In this document: in pieces, positions 47,607 through 57,646 of the stretch
Layout: each line of letters opens with the position of its first letter
Position numbering within the stretch: the stretch's first letter is position 1
NCBI RefSeq assembly: GCF_014174475.1
Contig: NZ_JACJUD010000003.1
Span: forward strand, 62,001-126,000
Source: Aquipseudomonas ullengensis
GTDB lineage: Bacteria; Pseudomonadota; Gammaproteobacteria; Pseudomonadales; Pseudomonadaceae
Reading direction: 5' to 3'
DNA length: 64,000 nucleotides
Program-made: the position numbers and the translations under genes
The notes under the pieces: model-generated
Told to the model about the DNA's origin: nothing
Databases searched by the model: none
Seen by the model: only the letters and a program-made list of their open reading frames with translations

Positions 47607-48422
47607 TCAGTAGCCTTTGACGCTGTAGTCCACTTCGAACTGGATATCGGTGACCCGCGAGACGCCGGTTTCCAGCTGGCCATCGGCATGCAGGCGCAGC
47701 CAGCGGTAGCCCGGGGCGGTGGTATCGACCTGGAATTCCTCGCTGCCCGGGGCGAACTGCACGCAGGTCGAGGGCGATGCGAGCAGGCGAATGCCGTCAC
47801 GCATCTGGTCGAATTCCTGGTGGATATGCCCCCAGAGCACAGCTTTGGCCTGCGGAAAGCGCTTGAGCACGGCGAACAGGGCGTCCGGGTTGCGCAGGCC
47901 GATGGGCTCCATCCAGGTGCAGCCGATCGATACCGGATGGTGGTGGAAGCACACCAGGTGGTGGCGATCGGGCGCCTCGCTGAGGGATTGCTCCAGCAGC
48001 TTGAGCTGATCGTCACTGAGGAAGCCGGGTACGGCGCCGGGAATCGAGGAGTCGAGCAGGGTCACGCGCCAGTTGCCGATATCCAGCACCGGCTCCAGCA
48101 GGTTGCTGCCGTTGCAGGCGTCGCGCATCGCCGGGAGTTCGTCGTGGTTGCCGGGAAACCAGCGGGCCTGGTCGGCCAGGGCGCCGGTGAGCTGGCGAAA
48201 ACGTTGATAGGAGGCGGTGCTGCCATCTTGCGAGAGGTCGCCGGTGGCGAGCATCAGGTCAATCTGTGGCTGCTCGACGAGGACCTTTTCGATCACTCGC
48301 TCCAGGCTGTCGCGGGTGTTCATGCCCAGCAGCTTGCCGTCTTCTTCGGCAAACAGGTGACTGTCGGATAGCTGCACCAGCAGCACCGAAGGGTCAACAG
48401 CATGAGACAAATGGCGCGACAA
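47607..48422 (-). CDS. cpdA: 3',5'-cyclic-AMP phosphodiesterase CpdA
   Basis: 271 residues from a TTG at 48422, chosen because AGGAG sits seven bases upstream and the resulting N-terminus (SRHLSHAVDPSVLLVQLSD) has the family length. Metallophosphatase motifs: QLSDSHLF, ATGDLSQDG, PGNHDE, FHHHPV and LWGHIHQ. It lowers cAMP and so affects Vfr-controlled genes in Pseudomonas. The ATG upstream adds 14 residues without a ribosome site and is rejected. Confidence 0.93.
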   Translation of the reverse strand: MSRHLSHAVDPSVLLVQLSDSHLFAEEDGKLLGMNTRDSLERVIEKVLVEQPQIDLMLATGDLSQDGSTASYQRFRQLTGALADQARWFPGNHDELPAMRDACNGSNLLEPVLDIGNWRVTLLDSSIPGAVPGFLSDDQLKLLEQSLSEAPDRHHLVCFHHHPVSIGCTWMEPIGLRNPDALFAVLKRFPQAKAVLWGHIHQEFDQMRDGIRLLASPSTCVQFAPGSEEFQVDTTAPGYRWLRLHADGQLETGVSRVTDIQFEVDYSVKGY

Positions 48423-48520
48423 GGGCCAACTCCTGAACGTGTTCTCAGGATTATGGTGGGTCAAGGTGGATTCGGTAAACCCGCTAAACGTGAACTGGTA
48501 CCAGTTGCCGAGTATGCCGC

Positions 48521-48967
48521 TCAGCGAACGGCAGCCAGCTCATGGCCGCAGGCCAGGCAGTGGGTCAGCCATTCGCCGAGAAACAGGTTGAGCTGGGTCT
48601 TCTCGTCGGGCTGGTGCATGGCGGCGTTCGGGTAGGTGTAGATGCTGCGAAAACGCCGGGCATTTTCCGCGCTGACCACCTCGGCCATGCGTGCGTCGTG
48701 GTACACCCGCACTTCCAGCTTGGGCACCGGCAGCCATGGCAGGCTGTGTTCCTGGCTGACGCGCAGGGTGGTGGTGTAGGGGCAGGCTTCCAGCACCTGC
48801 AGCACCAGCACGCCGAGCAGCTGGTCGCCCTGGCTCAGGGCCACGCGGCGCTCGTTGGGCTCGTCACGCATCGCCGGCAGCAGGCGCAGCAGGCGCGCGT
48901 AGTTGGCTTCGCAAGCAGACTGCAGCTCGACCAGGTCGACCCGATAGCGCTCGCGCAGCAGATTCAT
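48521..48967 (-). CDS. DUF1249 protein
   Basis: 148 residues from the ATG at 48967, overlapping the nudF stop (ATGA). Conserved family features: RYRVDLVELQSACEANYARL at the start, VRVYHDARMAEVV and the end NLFLGEWLTHCLACGH. No signal peptide or catalytic motif is seen. In E. coli and Pseudomonas the family sits beside the cpdA-nudF genes; its role is unknown. Confidence 0.9.
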   Translation of the reverse strand: MNLLRERYRVDLVELQSACEANYARLLRLLPAMRDEPNERRVALSQGDQLLGVLVLQVLEACPYTTTLRVSQEHSLPWLPVPKLEVRVYHDARMAEVVSAENARRFRSIYTYPNAAMHQPDEKTQLNLFLGEWLTHCLACGHELAAVR

Positions 48968-49581
48968 GACCACAGCCCCCGCACTTCCGTACGATTCAGT
49001 GCCAACCACTGCAGGGCGATGATGCTGGCGGCGTTGTTGATGCGCCCGTCCTTGACCGCTTGCAGGGCATCTTCCAGCGGCCAGACATGCACGCGAATAT
49101 CCTCGCCTTCCTCGGCCAGGCCGTGCACGCCGCCCGCGCCCTGGCTGTCGCAGCGGGCGACATACAGGTACACGCGCTCATCGGAGCCGCCGGGCGAGGG
49201 GAAGTAGGTGGTGATCGGCCACAGCGCGCCGAGGGTCAGGTTGGCCTCTTCGATGGCTTCGCGGCGGGCCACTTCGTCGGGCTCCTCGTCCTTGTCGATC
49301 AGGCCCGCGACCAGCTCCAGCAACCAGGGGTTGGCGGTTTTTTCCATGGCACCGACGCGGAACTGCTCGATCAGCACCACGCAATCGCGTTGCGGGTCGT
49401 AGGGCAGCACGCACACTGCATCGTGGCGCACGAACAGTTCGCGACTGAGCTGCGGGCCCATCTCGCCAGAGAACTGGCGATGGCGCAGGTGCAGGCGGTC
49501 GAGCTTGTAGAAGCCGCGAAAGCAGGATTCGCGCTGGATGATCTCGACGGCATGCGGGTCGGGGATGAAGCGTTCGGACAT
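48964..49581 (-). CDS. nudF: ADP-ribose pyrophosphatase (Nudix)
   Basis: 205 residues. Nudix box: GLIDKDEEPDEVARREAIEE continues into ANLTLGAL, with the GX5EX7REUXEE pattern intact. YDPQRDCVVLIEQFRVGAM is the substrate-binding N-terminal part. It hydrolyses ADP-ribose. Its ATG at 49581 lies 40 bp from the palindromic element copy E. Longer in-frame starts are less supported. Confidence 0.94.
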   Translation of the reverse strand: MSERFIPDPHAVEIIQRESCFRGFYKLDRLHLRHRQFSGEMGPQLSRELFVRHDAVCVLPYDPQRDCVVLIEQFRVGAMEKTANPWLLELVAGLIDKDEEPDEVARREAIEEANLTLGALWPITTYFPSPGGSDERVYLYVARCDSQGAGGVHGLAEEGEDIRVHVWPLEDALQAVKDGRINNAASIIALQWLALNRTEVRGLWS

Positions 49582-49620
49582 GCAGGTGCACTCGTGATTT
49601 TCGGTATTCGCGCCATCCTA

Positions 49621-49818
49621 GCAGGTTGTTGAAAAACTACCTGCGTTGCCATCGCCGCGTTAAAAACAGGCTCAGAAAGCCGCTTGCGGCTAACGCGCTT
49701 TAGCGCGGCCCGCAGGGTGAGCGAAGCGAGTCATGCTCATTTACCATTCGTAAACTGCGCTTTTTCGCCTGTTTTTTCCTTGCGCTGGCTGCCTCGCTAA
49801 CGTTTTTCAACAGCCTGC
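49621..49818. repeat. Covarying palindromic element, copy E, with a nested hairpin module
   Basis: 198 bp with nearly perfect outer arms GCAGGTTGTTGAAAAAC / GTTTTTCAACAGCCTGC and inner arms ACAGGC / GCCTGT. The family core is present (ATGCTCATTTACCATTCGTA and AAACTGCGC), but a 58-bp module (49678-49735) is inserted within it. The module has stems AGCCGC/GCGGCT and CGCGCT/AGCGCG and recurs at 56072. It fills the gap between nudF and the 49963 gene. Confidence 0.85.
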
Positions 49819-49962
49819 AAACGCGCCCTTCCATCTGACGCAGCATTCTTGGAGGATGCTGCGCCGCAGGGGAGAATGCTGACTTTTCATCGCGCCCCAT
49901 CGGGAACGCCCCCAGGCGAGCAGGGTCGAAACACCCTCCGCGCCGCACGACAAGGAAACCGC

Positions 49963-50709
49963 ATGCGTCTGTACAAGCTCGTCTGCCTCGCCACGCTCGC
50001 ATTGACCATAAGCGCATGCCAGAGCCTGTTCAAGCCCGCCGAACAGCAGCCGCTGACCGCTAGTCGGCAAGCTTGGGAGCATCGCCAGCCAGGCTGCAGT
50101 GGCAGCGATTGCCCGCTGGTGAATATCGACCTGCAGCGCCTCGACGGCCTTCCGGCGCTGAATGCTTTGGTCGAACAGCGCCTGCTGGGGCTGACCCGCG
50201 AACTGCCGGGCGACCCGACGCCTAGCTCGCTGCAGCGCTACGAAGACGACTTCCTGGCCAGCGCCAAGCCGGGCTGGAGCAGCTACCTGCAGGCGAAGAT
50301 AGTGGCGCAGCATGACCGTCTGGTGATCATCGAGCTGTCCAGCTATCGCTTCACCGGTGGCGACCACGGTATTCCGGGGCGCACTTACCTCAACTACGAC
50401 CGCCAACTGGACAAGGTGCTGAGCCTGCAGGACATGCTCCTGCCGGGCGAGGAGGAGGCTTTCTGGCAGGCCGCGCAGCTGGCGCACCAGGCTTGGCTGG
50501 TTGCCAATGGTCACGATCAGGATGCCGAATACGTGCAGACCTGGCCGTTCGAGCGCACGCCCAATATCGCGCTGAACTTCGGCTCGGTGCTGCTCAAGTA
50601 CGACATCGATCGCATCGCGCCGTACTCGACCGGCCATCCCGAACTGAAGATTCCCTATCCGCGCCTCAACGGCATTCTCAAACCGCAGTATTTCCCCGGT
50701 CGCGGTTGA
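49963..50709 (+). CDS. DUF3298-type lipoprotein (RsiV-like)
   Basis: 248 residues from the ATG at 49963, with AAGGA upstream. Lipobox ISAC with C19. LPALNALVEQRLLGL, EDDFLASAKPGWSSY and HDRLVIIELSSYRFTGGDHG fit the DUF3298/RsiV fold that binds lysozyme in some anti-sigma factors. No sigma factor is adjacent. The end (NILKPQYF-like, GILKPQYFPGRG) is normal. Conserved as PA4972 from memory. Function unknown. Confidence 0.82.
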   Translation: MRLYKLVCLATLALTISACQSLFKPAEQQPLTASRQAWEHRQPGCSGSDCPLVNIDLQRLDGLPALNALVEQRLLGLTRELPGDPTPSSLQRYEDDFLASAKPGWSSYLQAKIVAQHDRLVIIELSSYRFTGGDHGIPGRTYLNYDRQLDKVLSLQDMLLPGEEEAFWQAAQLAHQAWLVANGHDQDAEYVQTWPFERTPNIALNFGSVLLKYDIDRIAPYSTGHPELKIPYPRLNGILKPQYFPGRG

Positions 50710-50748
50710 TCGCGGGCCGGCGCAGCGTTGGGCTGCTCCGGCCGAGGC

Positions 50749-52047
50749 TCACTCTGCCGTACGCAGCGCTGCACTCGCTCCGGCGACTTTGCCGAGCACG
50801 AATTGCAGGCCGCCGGCCAGCAGCAGTGCCGGCAGGGTGGCGCCGATCTCTGGGGCGAAGTGGGCGAGCAGGTGATACACCGCCGCACCGCAGAACCAGG
50901 CAATCAGCGTGTCCCAGCGCAGGCCGACGCGCGGTGCCAGCTCGGCGCGACGGCGGCGCAGGATGAAGTGGTCGACCAGCACCACGCCGAACAGCGGGGC
51001 GAACACCGAGCCGATCAGTAGCAGGAAGTTCTGGTACTCGGCCAGCGGCGCGAACAGGGCGATCAACGTGCACAGCGCGCCGATGGCCAGCGCCAGGTGC
51101 TCGACCTTCAGCGCCACCAGCGTGCCGCTGGAAACGGCCGCCGAGTGGATGTCGGCGAAGGCGTTTTCCGACTCGTCGAGCAGGATCAGCAGCAGCGGAA
51201 TACCCAGGCCGGCGCCAGCCAGGGCCAGGAGCAGGGCGTTCATCTCGCCGCTTGGGGCGAACGCCAGGGTGTAGGCCACGCCCAGGCTCATCAGCCACAC
51301 GTTGCCGCAGAAGAAGCCCACTGCAGTACCGGCGAACACGCGGCCGGCGGCCTTGCCGAAGCGCGAGTAGTCGGCGATCAGCGGCAGCCAGGACAGCGGC
51401 ATGGCGATGGCGATGTCGAAGCCCAGGGCGAACGGCAGCGAGCCATCCCCGGCGCGGGCCCAGAGGGCGCCGAGGTCGGCTTTGTCGAACAGGTTCCAGG
51501 TCAGCCAGGCGCAGGCACCGAGCAGCAGCCAGATGCCCCATTTGCGCAGCACCCGGCGCACGAAGGTCAGCGGCCCGGTCACCGCCAGCAGGGTCGCCAG
51601 GGCGCCGAAGAACAGGGTCCACAGGATCGGGCTGGTGAGCACGCTGCCCTCGGCGAACACCTTGCCGGCCAGCAGGCTGGCGGCGTCGCGCATGACGATG
51701 ATCTCGAAGGCGCCCCAGCCGACCAGCTGCAGCAGGTTGAGCAACGCCGGCAGCACCGCGCCCTGGCTGCCCAGGCTGAGTTTCAGCGCGGACATCGACG
51801 ACAGCCCGGTGTCTGTGCCGATCACCGCCACGCTGCCGAGCAACAGCATGCCAACTGCGGTGCCGAGCAGGATCGCGCCAACCCCGCCGGCCAGGCCCAG
51901 CCCCGGCGCGAGGATGCTGCCCAGTTGCAGCACCATCAGGCCGACGCCCAGGGAAAACCACAGGGAAAACATGTCGCGTGCACCGAACACGCGCTGGGCG
52001 GTGGAGATGGCAACGCCGGGGGAGTAGGTGTTGGAGGGGATGGCCAT
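50749..52047 (-). CDS. cytX: CytX, probable hydroxymethylpyrimidine permease
   Basis: 432 residues from the ATG at 52047. Cytosine/purine permease family (NCS1-like) with about twelve membrane helices: FSLWFSLGVGLMVLQLGSIL, LNLLQLVGWGAFEIIVMRDA and LSWLPLIADYSRFGK carry the family motifs. It lies directly downstream of thiC on the same strand, the usual place for CytX, which imports the thiamine pyrimidine moiety. A REP doublet separates it from thiC. TPP control through the thiC leader is likely if they share a transcript. Confidence 0.88.
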   Translation of the reverse strand: MAIPSNTYSPGVAISTAQRVFGARDMFSLWFSLGVGLMVLQLGSILAPGLGLAGGVGAILLGTAVGMLLLGSVAVIGTDTGLSSMSALKLSLGSQGAVLPALLNLLQLVGWGAFEIIVMRDAASLLAGKVFAEGSVLTSPILWTLFFGALATLLAVTGPLTFVRRVLRKWGIWLLLGACAWLTWNLFDKADLGALWARAGDGSLPFALGFDIAIAMPLSWLPLIADYSRFGKAAGRVFAGTAVGFFCGNVWLMSLGVAYTLAFAPSGEMNALLLALAGAGLGIPLLLILLDESENAFADIHSAAVSSGTLVALKVEHLALAIGALCTLIALFAPLAEYQNFLLLIGSVFAPLFGVVLVDHFILRRRRAELAPRVGLRWDTLIAWFCGAAVYHLLAHFAPEIGATLPALLLAGGLQFVLGKVAGASAALRTAE

Positions 52048-52114
52048 GCGGGACGTCTCAGTGGGTGGGAAACGGTTGCGCACTAAAAGTCGCAACATTG
52101 CGATGAGTGTTCCT

Positions 52115-52187
52115 GTAGGAGCCAGCTTGCTGGCGATCTGCTGTTCGCAGCCGGTGCGTCGCTGATCGCCAGCAAGCTGGCTCCTAC
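52115..52187. repeat. REP doublet, family 1
   Basis: Arms GTAGGAGCCAGCTTGCTGGC and its reverse complement, between thiC and cytX. Confidence 0.9.
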
Positions 52188-52199
52188 AAGAGCGCGGGG

Positions 52200-54275
<2,076 letters not shown>

Positions 54276-54282
54276 AGCGGCC

Positions 54283-54311
54283 AGTCTAATCAACCGGCAG
54301 GGATAAACCAA
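54283..54311 (-). promoter_or_regulatory. Putative sigma-70 promoter of thiC
   Basis: On the minus strand TTGGTT (54306-54311), 17-bp spacer, TAGACT (54283-54288). It lies just upstream of the TPP riboswitch. An inverted repeat TCTAATCAACC / GGTCGATTAGA (54285-54328) overlaps it. Confidence 0.5.
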
Positions 54312-54378
54312 TGCGCTGGTCGATTAGAGGCTCTAAGAACCACGGAAAAAAATATAAACTGAACCGACGAGTAGAGTA

Positions 54379-54398
54379 TTGTTGCAACCCGGCAACAA
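54379..54398. promoter_or_regulatory. Palindrome upstream of tolC
   Basis: TTGTTGC / GCAACAA with a six-base loop, 100 bp before the tolC ATG. It may be an operator or part of a promoter; no clear -10/-35 pair was fixed. Confidence 0.35.
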
Positions 54399-54497
54399 AG
54401 CTTATTGCAAACTAGGCTGTGCTCAGGCCCGTTGTGCCTTGACCACTGTTGCAGGCCCCCTTAGCCTTGCCCGATTCCCCCGCATCTAGGATTGATC

Positions 54498-55943
54498 ATG
54501 CTACGCAGACTCTCTCTGGCGCTCGCAGTAGCTACCGCCACTTCCGGACTGGCTTGGGCCGCAGAGCCTGTGCAGAGCGGCAAAACCGGTCTGGTGACCG
54601 TCTATAACGAGGCGGTGAAGAACAACGCCGACCTCGCCGCTGCCCGCGCCAACTACGGCGCCATCAGTGAAGTCGTACCGCAAGCCCGTGCCGGCCTGCT
54701 GCCGAACCTCTCGGGCGGCGCCGATGCCACCGATACCCACACCAATGTGGACACCTCCCTGGATGACGTCAGTGCCACGCGCAGCGGCTTGTCCTACCGT
54801 GCCAGTCTGAGCCAGCCGCTGTTCCGTGCGGACCGCTGGTTCCAGTACCAGGCGGCCAAGGCCAGCAACGAGCAGGCCAGCCTGTCGCTGTCGGCCACCG
54901 AGCAGAACCTGATCCTGCAGAGCGCCGAGACCTATTTCGCCGTGCTGCGCGCCCAGGACACCCTGGCCTCGACCAAGGCCGAAGAAGCGGCGTTCAAGCG
55001 CCAGCTGGACCAGGCCAACGAGCGTTTTGACGTCGGCCTGTCGGACAAGACCGACGTGCTGGAAGCCCAGGCCGGTTATGACACCTCCCGTGCCAACCGC
55101 ATCCTCGCCCAGCGCGCCGTGGATGATGCCTTCCAGGCCCTGGTCACCCTGACCAACAACGAATACGCCGCGATCGAAGGTGTGCAGCACACCCTGCCGA
55201 TCCTCGCGCCGGTGCCTAACGACGCCAAGGCCTGGGTCGACACTGCCGCCCAGCAGAACCTCAATCTGCAGGCCAGCAACTACGCCGTCGACGCCGCCGA
55301 AGAAACCCTGCGCCAGCGTAAGGCCGGCCACGCGCCGACTGTCGATGCGGTGGCGCAGTACCAGAAGGGTGACAACGACTCCCTTGGCTTCAGCAACCCG
55401 ACCGGCTCGGGCCTGCGCTACAACGGCGATGCCGAGCAGACCACCATCGGCTTGCAGCTGAACATCCCGATCTACAGCGGCGGCCTGACCAGCTCGCAAG
55501 TGCGCGAGGCCTACCAGCGCCTCGACCAGACCGAGCAGCAGCGCGAGAGCCTGCGCCGGCAGATCGTGGAAAACACCCGCAACCTGCACCGCGCGGTGAA
55601 CACCGACGTGGAAACCGTGCAGGCGCGCAAGCAGTCGATCATCTCCAACCAAAGTGCCCTGGAAGCCACCGAAATCGGCTACCAGGTCGGTACCCGCAAC
55701 ATCGTCGACGTGCTTGATGCCCAGCGTCAGCTGTACAGCTCGGTGCGTAACTACAACGATGCGCGCTACGACTACATCCTCAACAACCTGCGCCTGAAAC
55801 AGGCTGCCGGCACCCTGGCGCCGTCCGACCTGGACGCGCTGTCGGGCTTCCTCAAGCCGGACTACAACCCGGACAAGGATTTCCTGCCGCCAGACCTGGC
55901 CAAGGCCGCGGAGGCTCAGCTCAAAGGCAACAGCGAGTACTGA
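54498..55943 (+). CDS. TolC-family outer membrane protein (OpmH-like)
   Basis: 481 residues from the ATG at 54498, with AGGA upstream. Signal peptide RRLSLALAVATATSGLAWA. Two repeated TolC halves are seen, with helical coiled segments (AVKNNADLAAARANYGAISE near 35-54 and the second-half counterpart NLNLQASNYAVDAAEE) and an IPIYSGGLTSSQVREAY gate segment. A strong terminator follows. It is the outer-membrane tunnel of tripartite export. In P. aeruginosa the same-position gene (PA4974, from memory) is opmH. Confidence 0.92.
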   Translation: MLRRLSLALAVATATSGLAWAAEPVQSGKTGLVTVYNEAVKNNADLAAARANYGAISEVVPQARAGLLPNLSGGADATDTHTNVDTSLDDVSATRSGLSYRASLSQPLFRADRWFQYQAAKASNEQASLSLSATEQNLILQSAETYFAVLRAQDTLASTKAEEAAFKRQLDQANERFDVGLSDKTDVLEAQAGYDTSRANRILAQRAVDDAFQALVTLTNNEYAAIEGVQHTLPILAPVPNDAKAWVDTAAQQNLNLQASNYAVDAAEETLRQRKAGHAPTVDAVAQYQKGDNDSLGFSNPTGSGLRYNGDAEQTTIGLQLNIPIYSGGLTSSQVREAYQRLDQTEQQRESLRRQIVENTRNLHRAVNTDVETVQARKQSIISNQSALEATEIGYQVGTRNIVDVLDAQRQLYSSVRNYNDARYDYILNNLRLKQAAGTLAPSDLDALSGFLKPDYNPDKDFLPPDLAKAAEAQLKGNSEY

Positions 55944-55956
55944 GTGCGACGCAACG

Positions 55957-55984
55957 AAAAGCCCGGCAGATGCCGGGCTTTTTT
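55957..55984 (+). terminator. Intrinsic terminator of tolC
   Basis: AAAAGCCCGGCA, loop GAT, TGCCGGGCTTTT, followed by more T. Confidence 0.94.
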
Positions 55985-55987
55985 ATG

Positions 55988-56254
55988 GGCTATGTCCTGG
56001 TTACGTATTGCGTCATCTGACTAGTCGCGTTCTGTGCTGCCGGAGATGTCTGGATTCCCGCCTTCGCGGGACAGCGCTTGCGCTGAACGCACTTCAGTGC
56101 GGCCCTAATGGGCGAGCTCAGCGAGTAATGACGAGGCAGAGGTGTGGCACAGCGCCGTCCCACCCACTCCGTCATTCCCGCGCAGGCGGGAATCCAGCTC
56201 GGCGTTACGCGAGTGCGAAGGTTTTCCTTGGCAACACATAACTGGGACATAGCC
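55988..56254. mobile_element. 267-bp element with 23-bp terminal inverted repeats
   Basis: Left end GGCTATGTCCTGGTTACGTA and right end TACGTAACC-like reverse complement TAACTGGGACATAGCC match at 18 or so of 23 positions. Inside lie the widespread GTCTGGATTCCCGCC / GGCGGGAATCCAG palindrome halves and the 59-bp hairpin module (56072-56130) shared with element E. No ORF. Looks like a non-autonomous element. Confidence 0.6.
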
Positions 56255-56285
56255 ATCTTATCGGCGGGATTTAGTGCGAGGGTTC

Positions 56286-57521
56286 CTACAGATCCAGCCA
56301 CTTCAAGGCGCCTAATCCAGCCGCGCGACCGCTGGCGAAGCAGGCGGTGAGTAGGTAGCCGCCGGTGGGCGCTTCCCAGTCGAGCATTTCCCCGGCGCAG
56401 AATACGCCCGGCAACTGCTGCAGCATCAAGTGCGGGTCGAGGGCGGCGAAGCTGATGCCGCCGGCGCTGCTGATGGCTTCGTCCAGCGGTCGTGGGCGGC
56501 GCAGGACGATCGGCAGGGCCTTGATCGCGGCGGCCAGTTGCGCGCTGTCGGCGAACTGCTCGGCGCTGGTGCGCTCACGCAGCAGCGCGGCCTTGACCCC
56601 GTCGATGCCCAGTTGGCTGTGCAGGTGCTTGGCCATGGAGCGCGAGCCGCGTGGCTTGTTCAGCGCGGCTTCGATCTTGTCCTGGCTGCGATCCGGCAGC
56701 AGGTCGAGCAACAGGGTCGCGCTGCCGTGCTGGTTGATCCGCTCACGGATGGCGGCGGACCAGGCATACACCAGGCTGCCCTCGACACCGGTCGCGGTGA
56801 GGATGAATTCGCCACGTCGGGGCGCTTCGCCCTGCAGGGCCAGGGCAATGTTCTTCACCGGCGCGCCGGCGAACTTGTCGCGCAGCAGGGCGCTCCAGCT
56901 CTTCACCTCGAAGCCGCAGTTGGCCGGCTGCAGCGTAGCAATATCGACCCCGCGAGCCTGCAGCAACGGCACCCAGGCGCCGTCCGACCCCAGGCGCGCC
57001 CAACTGCCGCCACCAAGGGCCAGCACCGTGGCATCGGCGTGCCGCGTCACTTCGCCGGTGGCGCTACGCAGGCGCAGGTTGCCGTCGGCGTTCCAGCCCA
57101 GCCAGCGCTGGCGGGTGTGGATCTGCACGCCGCTCTCACGCAGGCGCTTGAGCCAGGCGCGCAGCAGCGGCGCGGCTTTCATGTCGCTGGGGAAAACCCG
57201 GCCAGACGAGCCGACGAAGGTCTCGATCCCCAGGCCATGAATCCAGGCACGCAGCCCATCGGCATCAAAGTCTTCCAGCAGTGCGGCGATTTCCGCGCGG
57301 CGCTCGCGGTAGCGCGCGAGGAAAGCCGGCTTGTCTTCCGAGTGGGTGATGTTCATCCCGCCGACCCCGGCCAGGAGGAACTTGCGCCCCACCGACGGCA
57401 TGGCGTCGTACAGGTCGACGCGCACCCCGGCTGCGGCCAGCACCTCGGCCGCCATCAGGCCGGCGGGGCCGCCGCCGATCACGGCAACAGAAGGCGGGGC
57501 AGCGGAGTGGGCGTGGCTCAT
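56286..57521 (-). CDS. NAD(P)/FAD-dependent oxidoreductase (BaiN/HI0933-like, TIGR03862 type)
   Basis: 411 residues from the ATG at 57521 (a second ATG at 57554 is possible; neither has a good ribosome site). N-terminal dinucleotide motif VAVIGGGPAGLMAAEVLAA, then FLLAGVGGMNITHSE, typical of HI0933/BaiN flavoproteins, and a C-terminal CAGEMLDWEAPTGGYLL motif. The substrate is not known. It lies alone beside the 55988 element. Confidence 0.85.
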   Translation of the reverse strand: MSHAHSAAPPSVAVIGGGPAGLMAAEVLAAAGVRVDLYDAMPSVGRKFLLAGVGGMNITHSEDKPAFLARYRERRAEIAALLEDFDADGLRAWIHGLGIETFVGSSGRVFPSDMKAAPLLRAWLKRLRESGVQIHTRQRWLGWNADGNLRLRSATGEVTRHADATVLALGGGSWARLGSDGAWVPLLQARGVDIATLQPANCGFEVKSWSALLRDKFAGAPVKNIALALQGEAPRRGEFILTATGVEGSLVYAWSAAIRERINQHGSATLLLDLLPDRSQDKIEAALNKPRGSRSMAKHLHSQLGIDGVKAALLRERTSAEQFADSAQLAAAIKALPIVLRRPRPLDEAISSAGGISFAALDPHLMLQQLPGVFCAGEMLDWEAPTGGYLLTACFASGRAAGLGALKWLDL

Positions 57522-57580
57522 GGCGGGTGTGATCGCAGCAAAGGGGGCGGTCATTCTAACCGAGGCGCGGACGGTTTTTT

Positions 57581-57646
57581 GTAGGCGCGAGCTCTGCTCA
57601 CGAATGGGTTGGCCTCAAGGGCTTCGCGAGCAGAGCTCGCTCCTAC
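57581..57646. repeat. REP-type palindrome, family 2, overlapping a stop codon
   Basis: Arms GTAGGCGCGAGCTCTGCTC and the matching end CGAGCAGAGCTCGCTCCTAC. The last bases contain the TAG stop of the HDAC-like gene (57643-57645), so this repeat overlaps coding sequence. Confidence 0.85.

Noticed and set aside
11820..49818. CRISPR-like array or integron attC sites
   Set aside because: The repeats are widely separated, carry different arms, and there are no cas or integrase genes and no spacers.
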